From the NCBI RefSeq assembly GCF_949628215.1, contig NC_134311.1:12958582-13022581 (forward strand): 64,000 bases of DNA. The letters are read 5' to 3'. The position numbers were made by a program, and so were the translations under genes. This document shows, in pieces, positions 33,001 to 39,117 of the stretch (position 1 is the first letter of the stretch; every line of letters begins with the position of its first letter). The DNA is from Phalacrocorax aristotelis. Its lineage: Eukaryota > Chordata > Aves > Suliformes > Phalacrocoracidae. The notes beneath the pieces are model-generated. The model worked only from the letters and a program-made list of their open reading frames with translations, did not search any database and was not told the DNA's origin.

Positions 33001-34740
33001 AACAGTGTTTGATAGTTCTAATGTGAATATAACACTCCACAAATACAGTTTGCTACCAAATTATTGCCTGCTGTAGCAAAATGCCAAGGTACCCAGAACC
33101 TTTTAGAGCAGGCACTTATAGGGAAGGCGTTACACATTTCAAACAAAATGTGCATGTAGTCATAACTGAACAGGTGGACACCCTGCTTGTGCCCTCCCCT
33201 CACCCACCACCCTGTGTACTCCCACTGCTAGAAAGACATATCTTCCTCCCACCACCACTGAAAAAAAACTTGCTTGCTGTTCTTGGCCTGGCAAGAGGAA
33301 GGGGACATACCAAATGTGCACACTTCACGTGCATGAGGAGAATCAAGAGGGAATTCATGATCGTAAGATACCTGAGCATCTCCAGCCATGCTGTGGACTA
33401 GGAGACAGCCCATTCACATACATCCAGAATAAGGCCGGAAGTTCCAAACATCAACCAATTTAAAAACCTGCATTTAAAAACCTGGCAAAAACCTCTGCCC
33501 ACTTACAGACGAGGAGCTAAAAACACAAGAAAGGCTGACATATGCGACACCTACTTGTTCTGCCAGCCAGCGGTTCATTCACAAGCTGGGAGCTGCCCAC
33601 AGGAAATCTGCTCTGAGCATTGCAAAATTCCCAACGTCTCATTTGTAGCTGCTGCAGCCAGTACATCATTGCCTGTTTGCTGATTGCCTAACACAAAACA
33701 GGAAGGGGAGAGGAGTAATCTCATCAGCATGAGACACATCCTGAAGGGCTGACCACCACTTCACTGCCCAGGTCAGCAGAAATAAAGGCCAGCTGTGTCA
33801 AGCCTATGCTATACCCTCTAGTCCTAACACTGATTTGGGAGGACAGAGTAAATCTTCAGCATGGCCTTAGTAACAGAACCTCAGTGGACTGCTAAACTCA
33901 TTTTAAATTTTTTTTTGGTTTACTATGCTCCAAGGCTATTCAGAAATGTCACCATTATTTTACCCAGGAATCACACACAGAGCTTCTTAATAGAAATTTT
34001 CACACAGGTAAAAATCTAGCAAAGGTTCCTGCTGGAGCATCCATTTCAGACAGGGGAGCTCATTCCTCTTCAGTAAATTACATGTGGACTGCAGGACTCC
34101 TATTCAAGTTCAGCATCCAGTTTGGATTTTACTCCTATTCGGTTAAACAATGGCCACCTCACAGGTAATGGAGTCCCAGCCTTGTCAAAACAAAGCAGGC
34201 AATTTAGGCCCAAATGTTAACGGTCCAGGCTGGGAGCACTAAAGTGAAACGCAAGCTATGGGGTATCTTAGCAGACATGTGTCTGTCCTGACTGGGAATG
34301 TTTCATAATAGCCCCCACAAGAAGACGCTGACACTTACCTTTAAAGTAAAAACTCTGCTTGGGGTTCTGACCTCAAAAACCCCTTCCCCATTTTCCACCC
34401 TGCCATCAAAGCTGGCACTGGAGAGATCGATAGACCCCAAAGGGTTGATGTCCTGTGCAGTTCTGTAGTACAGTAAACGACATTTGTTTTCATCGTAAAA
34501 GAACCAGCGAGACTTCCAGGTCTTGATTGGCCCCTTGATGCCCAGCTTATTTAAATAGCCACAGAGACCTTTTCTGAGTGTTCCTCTGCTTGGTTTCAGC
34601 TGTACATTTTCCAGTTCTCCAGAAGAGGAAAGCACGTCTTTCGCTGAGGCTCCATTGCTGCTGCTATTGTCTGGATTTGACTCCACTAAATAGCCTGGAG
34701 CTGCAACGGGACAAGCTCTGCTTTCTAGTCCTTTTTTCAT
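11896..34740 (-). CDS. TBC1D2: TBC1D2 (Armus), complete coding region, 13 exons
   Basis: TBC1 domain family member 2 is a Rab7 GTPase-activating protein that links Rac1 signalling to endosomal traffic, autophagosome maturation and E-cadherin degradation. The coding exons on the minus strand are 34740-34339, 33687-33555, 32682-32541, 30465-30329, 29730-29543, 28416-28030, 27022-26912, 25306-25122, 17431-16961, 15814-15694, 13746-13561, 12916-12795 and 12097-11896. They join in frame to 928 codons, close to the human length I recall. Domains in order are a PH domain (about residues 59-155, with WKSRWFFYDE), a coiled coil (about 320-530), and a Rab-GAP TBC domain (about 627-830) with its dual-finger motifs IELDLPR (IxxDxxR) and YCQ (YxQ). 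Both catalytic residues are kept. The start ATG is preceded in frame by TGA. An ERV and a solo LTR sit in its introns. Promoter and noncoding first exon are probably near 36.6-37.2 kb. Confidence 0.96.
12795..12916 (-). CDS. TBC1D2: TBC1D2 coding exon 12
   Basis: Residues 822-861, end of the TBC domain (VIFRYALAIFKYNEEEIL). Acceptor TCCAG, donor GCAG|GTAGGA. Confidence 0.95.
13561..13746 (-). CDS. TBC1D2: TBC1D2 coding exon 11
   Basis: Residues 760-821, TBC core with LITFNWFLVAFVD and LLRVWDAFLYEG. Acceptor TTTAG. The donor TAAG|GTGCAA is weak on the intron side. Confidence 0.95.
15694..15814 (-). CDS. TBC1D2: TBC1D2 coding exon 10
   Basis: Residues 719-759, TBC core (EDEESAFWCLVHIVENLMP). 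Acceptor CACAG, donor ACAG|GTGAGC. Confidence 0.95.
16440..16620 (-). mobile_element. CR1 LINE 3'-region fragment
   Basis: The core, with AACAACCCCAGTTTCCTCAGCC, closely matches the same part of the CR1 at 5396-5422 and reads in the same direction. The edges are uncertain. It sits in TBC1D2 intron 9 in sense orientation. Confidence 0.55.
16961..17431 (-). CDS. TBC1D2: TBC1D2 coding exon 9 (TBC domain start)
   Basis: Residues 562-718. It opens with SEYDEYGFMTVPDYEVED and enters the TBC domain at SLIRSGIPVEHRQRVW. It holds both catalytic fingers: the arginine in IELDLPR and the glutamine in GYCQGLN. Acceptor CCCCAG, donor ACAG|GTGAGG. At 471 bases it is the longest coding exon of the gene. Confidence 0.96.
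17432..18360 (-). other. TBC1D2: TBC1D2 intron 8, right of exon 9
   Basis: Intronic sequence between exon 9 and the ERV. No element was recognised. Confidence 0.5.
18361..18962 (+). repeat. ERV 5' LTR
   Basis: About 600 bases, starting near TGTCGATATC and ending GGAAAACA. It contains a TATA box (TATAAATA at 18807-18814) and a poly(A) signal (AATAAA at 18890-18895), giving U3-R-U5 order on the plus strand. The first ~385 bases match the 3' LTR without a visible difference; the remainder differs at many places. Confidence 0.93.
18967..18984 (+). other. ERV primer binding site
   Basis: Eighteen bases beginning TGG just 3' of the 5' LTR, in the place and with the TGG start expected of a tRNA primer site. 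It looks most like arginine-type sites, but the tRNA was not checked. Confidence 0.65.
19362..19643 (+). pseudogene. ERV gag N-terminal (matrix) remnant
   Basis: An open frame of 93 codons has a matrix-like start. A Gly at position 2 and a Ser at 6 fit a myristoylation signal, but the first codon is TTG rather than ATG, so the start appears lost. Further on, a tryptophan-rich region (YNQWWLQYQL) resembles the matrix of gamma-type elements. It ends at a TAG. Downstream gag (about 19650-20720) is too decayed to read with confidence. Confidence 0.6.
19650..21164 (+). pseudogene. ERV gag/leader region, decayed
   Basis: Only short frames are left, such as one at 20497-20724 with a helical, coiled-coil-like stretch (LQSKIRELVKEVGTLQD). 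Capsid or nucleocapsid zinc knuckles were not found. The assignment rests on position between the matrix-like frame and pol. Confidence 0.4.
21165..21443 (+). pseudogene. ERV protease-region remnant
   Basis: A frame of 92 codons in the place of the protease. It has beta-strand-rich sequence and the C-terminal LLTQDLLCKL, which resembles the conserved (L/I)GRD-LL-like end of retroviral proteases in degenerate form. No intact active-site DTG/DSG triad was seen. Confidence 0.5.
21833..22207 (+). pseudogene. ERV reverse transcriptase core remnant
   Basis: The best-preserved pol segment is 124 codons and starts mid-domain. It shows VLDLKDAFF (motif A, with the catalytic Asp), LPQGFKNNPTLF (motif B) and QYVDDLL (motif C). 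It ends at a TGA. The upstream fingers (from about 21600) are in frame-broken sequence. All three catalytic aspartates are visible, but the protein is cut on both sides. Confidence 0.88.
22208..23230 (+). pseudogene. ERV connection/RNase H/integrase remnant
   Basis: Broken frames follow the RT. One at 22475-22783 resembles the connection and RNase H start (PVGYCLKQLDEV). Around 22920-23070 a translation with PWRPQSSGEVER and MNQTLK is the end of the integrase core. Several stops interrupt it, and part of RNase H and integrase seems deleted. Confidence 0.7.
23231..23482 (+). pseudogene. ERV integrase C-terminal domain remnant
   Basis: 83 codons containing the GPY/F-type module (WKGPYTVLL) and the closing FHYTKVKRV characteristic of gamma-type integrases. 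It ends with a natural-looking TGA. It does not form a full integrase because the preceding part is broken. Confidence 0.85.
23483..24214 (+). pseudogene. ERV env region, heavily decayed
   Basis: This lies between integrase and polypurine tract. Only fragments read as envelope-like, including a possible transmembrane-subunit end near 24010-24130 with LTGWLQSLLQCC. Many stops occur and there is no usable frame. Confidence 0.5.
24215..24229 (+). other. ERV polypurine tract
   Basis: AAAGGGGGGGAAAAA directly 5' of the 3' LTR is the expected plus-strand primer site. Confidence 0.8.
24230..24857 (+). repeat. ERV 3' LTR
   Basis: About 628 bases, with TATAAATA at 24705-24712 and AATAAA at 24784-24789. 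The first ~385 bases equal the 5' LTR. After about 24620 it diverges and carries an extra stretch with two GTGAATAAA units that the 5' LTR lacks. It ends GGAAAACA like its partner. Confidence 0.93.
24858..25121 (-). other. TBC1D2: TBC1D2 intron 8, left of exon 8
   Basis: Host intronic sequence between the ERV and exon 8. Nothing else was recognised. Confidence 0.5.
25122..25306 (-). CDS. TBC1D2: TBC1D2 coding exon 8
   Basis: Residues 501-561, end of the coiled coil (LQARNCQMESKYL). Acceptor ATCAG; the donor GTAAG|GTAAGA is a duplicated donor, and only the second use keeps the frame into exon 9 (NPVSEYDEYGF). The intron that follows holds the ERV. Confidence 0.93.
25307..26911 (-). other. TBC1D2: TBC1D2 intron 7
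   Basis: 1.6 kb intron with no recognised gene, RNA or repeat apart from a short A-run near 26800. Confidence 0.5.
26912..27022 (-). CDS. TBC1D2: TBC1D2 coding exon 7
   Basis: Residues 464-500, helix with YKTQNQFLNSEIHQVT, 37 codons in phase 0 at both ends. Acceptor GGCAG, donor GAAG|GTAAGG. Confidence 0.94.
27625..27930 (+). mobile_element. Solo avian ERV LTR (partial)
   Basis: It begins TGTCATGGTTTTATCTGGGA and carries the phrase CTGGTATAGTGCTGTGCTTT. I recognise this as an LTR family abundant in neoavian genomes. It ends near GCCGGGGGAGGGAGCAACC, so the 3' part appears truncated. No internal retroviral sequence flanks it. It sits in TBC1D2 intron 6, antisense, about 100 bases from exon 6. 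Confidence 0.75.
28030..28416 (-). CDS. TBC1D2: TBC1D2 coding exon 6 (coiled coil)
   Basis: Residues 335-463, almost entirely heptad-rich helix (for example LTSQLEALEQEKKELEQTL). This central coiled coil is the part reported to bind active Rac1 in human Armus. Acceptor TTCCAG, donor GAAG|GTGTGT. The long open frames on the opposite strand are shadows of this exon. Confidence 0.94.
28417..29542 (-). other. TBC1D2: TBC1D2 intron 5
   Basis: Intronic, no feature recognised. A minus-strand frame at 28686-29171 has no family resemblance. Confidence 0.45.
29543..29730 (-). CDS. TBC1D2: TBC1D2 coding exon 5
   Basis: Residues 272-334. It ends with the start of the coiled coil (VLQQQILTLTEEVKSQK). 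Acceptor CCTCAG, donor GAAG|GTAAGA. The first half is less conserved-looking than its neighbours. Confidence 0.9.
30329..30465 (-). CDS. TBC1D2: TBC1D2 coding exon 4
   Basis: Residues 226-271. It continues in frame from exon 3 as QNTVYNICGSKQLWG, then an acidic stretch rich in Glu and Asp. Acceptor TTTCAG, donor GCAG|GTGCTT. Confidence 0.92.
30466..32540 (-). other. TBC1D2: TBC1D2 intron 3
   Basis: 2.1 kb intron. It contains a pyrimidine-rich tract (30780-30843) and otherwise nothing recognised. Confidence 0.45.
30780..30843. repeat. Polypyrimidine tract
   Basis: About 60 bases made almost wholly of C and T, with CTCC and TTCC units (CCTCCTTCCTTCCTTCCTCC). It is a homopurine-homopyrimidine run that could adopt triplex structure. 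Confidence 0.65.
32541..32682 (-). CDS. TBC1D2: TBC1D2 coding exon 3
   Basis: Residues 179-225, a linker with the conserved FLPPVKTPTE and KHPWTEIQ blocks. Acceptor CATAG, donor TACA|GTAAGT. Confidence 0.92.
32683..33554 (-). other. TBC1D2: TBC1D2 intron 2
   Basis: Intronic, nothing recognised. Confidence 0.45.
33555..33687 (-). CDS. TBC1D2: TBC1D2 coding exon 2
   Basis: Residues 135-178. It completes the PH domain with the C-terminal helix KQAMMYWLQQLQMRRWEF, a signature of this family. Acceptor TTAG, donor ACAA|GTAGGT. Confidence 0.93.
34339..34740 (-). CDS. TBC1D2: TBC1D2 coding exon 1
   Basis: Residues 1-134. A poorly conserved serine/asparagine-rich leader of about 57 residues precedes the first strands of the PH domain (GYLNKLGIKGPIKTWKSRWF). 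The ATG at 34740 follows an in-frame TGA two codons upstream. A CAG acceptor at about 34768 suggests the exon begins 27 bases before the ATG. The donor is AAAG|GTAAGT. Confidence 0.95.
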
Positions 34741-34767
34741 CTTTCAGGAAATAAACTCAGAATCGTA

Positions 34768-36562
34768 CTGAAACAGGAAATTTTCTATGTAAATAAGGAA
34801 CAGCAGATCCTGACTATATCATCGTTGTTATAGAACCTGTGGCAAATGAAAAAGGAATAAGCTCAGGTCTAGTATATGATAAAAAAACCCACTTCCTAGC
34901 TTTCAAACTGCCCAGCCAAAGTCTCCAAATTCCACTTCTAGTCATTGGTCCCTGCCTTCTTCAGCTCATATAACCTCTATATATCTGTTTTGTCCCTATT
35001 CCATTCCTAAATTAGCCCAGACTAGCAGCCCAGAAGCAGTACCACAACCTCTTGAGTGAAAAATAAGCAGAGTCTATGGGCATACCAAATCAATAGCAAT
35101 AACTAGGGCATCTGAAGCCACAAACAACAATGGTAAGTAACAGTTGCAGAAAACAGGGCAAGACAACAAGCTCTGGGCGGCCACATACCCAGGTCAAGGG
35201 ATTTCAGGTAAGTGTATCCTGGCACTTCCACTGAATGTTCAGCTAGTATTTTACATGATGGTGCCTGAAGAAAAATCCAGCCTTATGTAGTGTCCTTATA
35301 AATCATTTGTGTCAGCTGAGGATTATTGCTAGAAAGCCTGCATACCATGTGTTCAATCTCCATCTACCAGGCCTCACATGATGGATTATACACCAGAGAA
35401 AATAATTCTGTTGTCTTTCCAAAAGAGACTTGGTTGCTCAGTGGCCAAAGTAACCTGCTGCTTCCCAAGAGGAACACAATGTGCAAGAAAACAATAGAAA
35501 AATAAAGCTGGAGGGTATCTGTGGAGATATCCAGTCCAATTACCCTCTCAGAGAAGAGGCCGACTTCAAAGCCACTGGCAGGTACTTGGGTCCATATTCA
35601 GATGAACTTTGATCATATACAAGGATGGCAACTCTGCTACATTTCTGGGCACTTTTTCAAGTCCTTAACCATATGGCAGGTATGATTATTTGCTCAGAGC
35701 TGCAGATACCCATGACCCTTGTATAAAGAAAGCTAACAAAGCTCCAGAAAAATACCTATAATTTCTTACTTTTTTTAAGGAAAATCATGGTTTACAGATC
35801 AACAAATTAAAAGACTGCCTGAGACTTCAGTTCAGACACTAACATATCTGAAGCAAATATGTAAGCAAATACATTGTTGTAGTGTTAAGTTAGTGGGAAT
35901 CCAACTGCAGACACAAAAGTATTGAACATGACAGCCAGCTGTGTGACAACAGGTGAGCAGAGATTAATCCAGGGGAGCACAGAGATGCTGCCCAAGCTCA
36001 TGCTCTTAGGAATGACTTATCCTCATGACTGAACAAAGGCTTACCCATCCTAGAGCTGGCTAAGCCCCATCACATCTATTGCTGCCCCCTCCTGTTCCCA
36101 CATTAGCTTTTTAGACAACTGTAGATAATATTCACTCCTTTTGGAAAGGTACTGAACTTCTTTTAGTTCACTCGTGACACCATGGATTCTGCTGCTGAAC
36201 ACATTCACAAATGCCAGGAACAAGCACACTTCATGAAGGTGCTGCCTCAGCTAAGCTTCTGAAACATCCAAAAGCTTCATTACCAAGCTAATTTTGCCTG
36301 GCACAAAGGAACCATCACCAGGAGGAAGAAGGAGTCGCAAATCTCCCAGGTCAATAGACCCTGGGCTTTCATGACAGTACCAGCATAAGGACCTCCTGTA
36401 CTGTCTGAAGACTCCAGCGCACTTCCACCTCTTGCCAGCATGACAGTCCATGGGTCCACACGATGAACAGAGGATCAAGTAAGCATTTTGGGTGCCAGCA
36501 CCAAGTTATAAGGAGTCATGTCGTGTCTGCATCGCAAAGGACGCTAGGAGATAAAATCTTAC
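34768..36562 (-). other. TBC1D2: TBC1D2 5' intron
   Basis: Proposed intron between a noncoding first exon and the first coding exon. Its right end would be the donor GGAG|GTAAGA at 36562 and its left end the acceptor TTTCAG at 34768. It holds an old CR1 fragment. Confidence 0.45.
35505..35690 (-). mobile_element. Old CR1 LINE 3' fragment
   Basis: It has the CR1 3'-end pattern in degenerate form: a GGAGATATCCAGTCCAAT stretch followed by CAAGGATGGCAACTCTGC, which parallels the same blocks in the CR1 copies at 42.95 and 47.55 kb. Boundaries are approximate. Confidence 0.6.
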
Positions 36563-37200
36563 CTCCTGAAAAGAAGCAGAGAGAAGTCACCGTCTGCTGG
36601 CACAGAGATACTGCTGCAGGCACCACCCAGCAGGTAACTGCCACCTCCAAAACAAATCCAACAGCAGGAGAAGAGGAGCTTCTGCCTCAAGTTTTCCTCG
36701 GTCCAGTCGCTGCCTAGAAACTGTATGAAAGAGATATTTAGCTGAAAACAGCTCTGACGCTGACTCATCAATGAAAAAAGATCAGCGTGAACCCTGCACA
36801 GACCTTTCTGGAGCTGGTGGTGTGAGCAGCACAGGGCCGGCCCGACCCGGCGCCGCGGAAGCGCCACCCAGCCCAGCTGCACGGCTCTAGGGCACAAGCG
36901 GCGGCTGCTGGAGCCTGGCACAGGGCTGCGCTGCCTGGCGCGGAGCGGGGACCGCACCCTGGCACCACTTGCACCGCCCGGCCGGGGCGGCGGGAGGGTC
37001 GCACGGTGGGACGGCGCGGGGGGCCCGCAGCCCCGGCCGGGCTGGGCCGGCCGCCGCTCCGCGATTCCTCCTGTGGTGGGGTGGCGTGGCGGGGGCGGCA
37101 GGGACGGGGGAGCAAAGCAAGACGGCTGCGAAGCAGAGGACGCCAGCTGCAGCCGTGGAGAAAATAATAACACGCCATTTTAGCCGGGTTTGAGGAAGAA
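36563..37200 (-). promoter_or_regulatory. TBC1D2: CpG island, probable TBC1D2 promoter and first exon
   Basis: A GC- and CpG-rich block (densest 36830-37110) lies 2 kb upstream of the TBC1D2 ATG. A minus-strand donor AG|GTAAGA with the exon ending at 36563 would splice into the acceptor at 34768, giving a noncoding first exon. The start site cannot be placed from sequence. Long minus-strand frames here follow from GC content. Confidence 0.5.
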
Positions 37201-38600
37201 AATGATTTACCAGGGTGGTGCAGCACATTGAAAGCAAGCCCAGAGGGGCTCACGGGCTGGAGGGGACCAGAGGGTCCCATCTGCTAGGAGGGATGCGCCC
37301 AAAGCCTGCAAAACCACCGGGGCAGTGGATGCAGACCTGCTGCTCACCAGACCCCACAGTGCGAAAGCCACAACCATGCAGTCAGCTGGGGCAAATCAGT
37401 TATCTGGCGAGCAAATTTCAGATGGTAGAAACACCTGTAGTTGGTGCAACAAGAGATTAGAGGGTGAAAGGATCAAGCTGGACCAAAGGGTCTAAGGCTG
37501 ATGCTTGAAAAAGCCTCCGAAAGAGGTACTGCAGGGAACACGGGTGTCAGAGACTGCCCTAACCCAGCAGCACAGGTCCTGCAGGAGCACAGCGGGACTG
37601 GGCACAGAGCACAGACAGGCTCACAGGCTCTCTGGCCTGCTGGGCTTGGCGGGTGCTGGGCTGGCCTAGCAAGGCACTTCTTAGACCCATCCCCAGGGTA
37701 AGGAGCCTGTATGGCTTTGACATTCTCTGCATGCAGTGATAGCCAAGCCTTGATGACGTGACTCATTTCCCCTGGTCTCAAGAAACCCCTCTCTGAGTTT
37801 AGCCAACTTTACCAACTTCAGCCAAGTCTAGTACCTGAGTAACAAGAAGCAAAACTGTCCAGGTGTCCACTGGCCCATCCTTCCACTGGCCTAAGCCCCC
37901 AAACTGTAGTGCACGTGAAGCTGATTAAGCAGGCACTCTCTTCACGTTTCCATAGCCAAAATTGATTTTGCCCCAAAATTGGCTTGCACACTGGTTGGCC
38001 ATTCGACTGAATCAGGGCTGATAGACTTGAGCTCCACCAGGAAAAAGGGGAAAGTGTGAAGGCTACACTTGCGATTGCATGAAGTCCTTCTCCCTTCTGA
38101 AACCTGAGCTGCCTCCTGTCCGCTGCATCTACAGCTGGAGAGGACTGAGTGTGACAAAAAGGGTGGTGTCAGGGCAGCATTAGGCTGTCTAGGTGTAGGC
38201 TGCCTTGGAATCACCTTAACAGTCTCATCTGGAGTTCCTCAACTGGTTAGTACCAGCATGGCTGCAAAACAACTAGTAACACTCTCAGTGTTACCTTCTA
38301 CAGTAGCACTAGCACAGGCGTGTGCAAACAGACGTGTCTAAATTGCAACCCCACGCAGCTTCCAAACCCAGCACACGCTGCATGAGTCAGACAGGGAAAG
38401 GTGGCTGTAGGAGTACCAGCAAAGGCAGAGCAGGACGAGCCACGCAGCCTTCGCAGACCCACCTGCTCCGCAAGGATCTCAGCCTGACAAAGTGCCAACC
38501 CTTCGTCCCGCACAGCCGCCTGTGCCACAGCAGGCCAGCAGAGATGCTTGGGGAGGGGATCAGCAGGTAGCAGTAAGCGATCTGCACCCAACAGGAGCGA
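37201..38600. other. Intergenic spacer between TBC1D2 and ELP1
   Basis: Sequence between the two divergent CpG islands. No gene, RNA or repeat was recognised. Confidence 0.5.
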
Positions 38601-38738
38601 CACTGCCAGCTCGGCCTAGCGCTAGCGACATCGCCGGGCAGTGTTTTCCGGTTGCAGCCCCACCCCAAGCCCGCACCAGGAAGGCTCTGGCGCCTCCAGG
38701 AGCCCTTGGGAAGGGTTTGATGGGAAGCCGCGGTGCGT

Positions 38739-38751
38739 GAGATGGCGGCGG
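38739..38751 (+). promoter_or_regulatory. YY1-type site (upstream)
   Basis: GAGATGGCGGCGG matches the YY1 core ATGGCGGC in plus orientation. It is 230 bases upstream of the ELP1 ATG. Confidence 0.5.
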
Positions 38752-38795
38752 CCGCGCCCCCACTCCCGTCAGGAGGAGTTGCCCGCACCATGGGC

Positions 38796-38807
38796 TGCGC
38801 ATGCGCG
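38796..38807. promoter_or_regulatory. NRF1 site 1
   Basis: TGCGCATGCGCG is a full match to the palindromic NRF1 consensus YGCGCAYGCGCR. Confidence 0.75.
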
Positions 38808-38839
38808 CTTCCTGCACTGCGCCTGCGCCTCCACCCGCC

Positions 38840-38851
38840 CGCGCATGCGCG
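38840..38851. promoter_or_regulatory. NRF1 site 2
   Basis: CGCGCATGCGCG, again a full consensus match, lies 44 bases after site 1 and within a duplicated unit that continues with CTTCCTGCACTGCGCC after both sites. Confidence 0.75.
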
Positions 38852-38880
38852 CTTCCTGCACTGCGCCGGCGTCCCCGGCC

Positions 38881-38892
38881 CGCGCATGCGGC
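38881..38892. promoter_or_regulatory. NRF1-like half site 3
   Basis: CGCGCATGCGGC keeps the GCGCATGCG core but has a mismatched end, 41 bases after site 2. Confidence 0.5.
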
Positions 38893-38918
38893 GTCGCCTC
38901 CGCCCGCCCGCCGTGGAG

Positions 38919-38936
38919 AAGATGGCGCCGCTGTGA
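38919..38936 (+). promoter_or_regulatory. YY1/TISU-like element with 4-codon uORF
   Basis: GAAGATGGCGCC (38918-38929) is one base off the TISU motif (SAASATGGCGGC), which combines a YY1 site with a start codon in very short leaders. Its ATG at 38922 opens a reading frame of only four codons, stopped by TGA at 38934-38936. It lies 46 bases upstream of the ELP1 ATG. Confidence 0.5.
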
Positions 38937-38967
38937 ATGGCGAGGTGCTGCCCAGCGTCCATCCGCC

Positions 38968-39117
38968 ATGAGGAACCTGCGGCTGCTGCGGGCCGGCGGG
39001 CACCGCTCCACCGCCGCCTTGGGCACCCCGCAGTGCTTCTGCCTCAGCGCCGAGCCTGGCACGGTCCTCGTGGGCTCCCAGCACGGTCTTCTGGAGCTGG
39101 GCTCCACCGGGGACTCG
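38968..39117 (+). CDS. ELP1: ELP1 coding exon 1
   Basis: Residues 1-50, starting [11 protein letters not shown] and reaching [15 protein letters not shown], the first propeller strands. Its ATG has G at -3. Donor ACTCG|GTGAGA. An ATG at 38937 in another frame precedes it. Confidence 0.93.

Noticed and set aside
36559-37280. Minus-strand frames of 170-204 codons over the TBC1D2 CpG island
   Set aside because: Low-complexity composition and no resemblance to TBC1D2 or other proteins; better explained as noncoding first exon and promoter.
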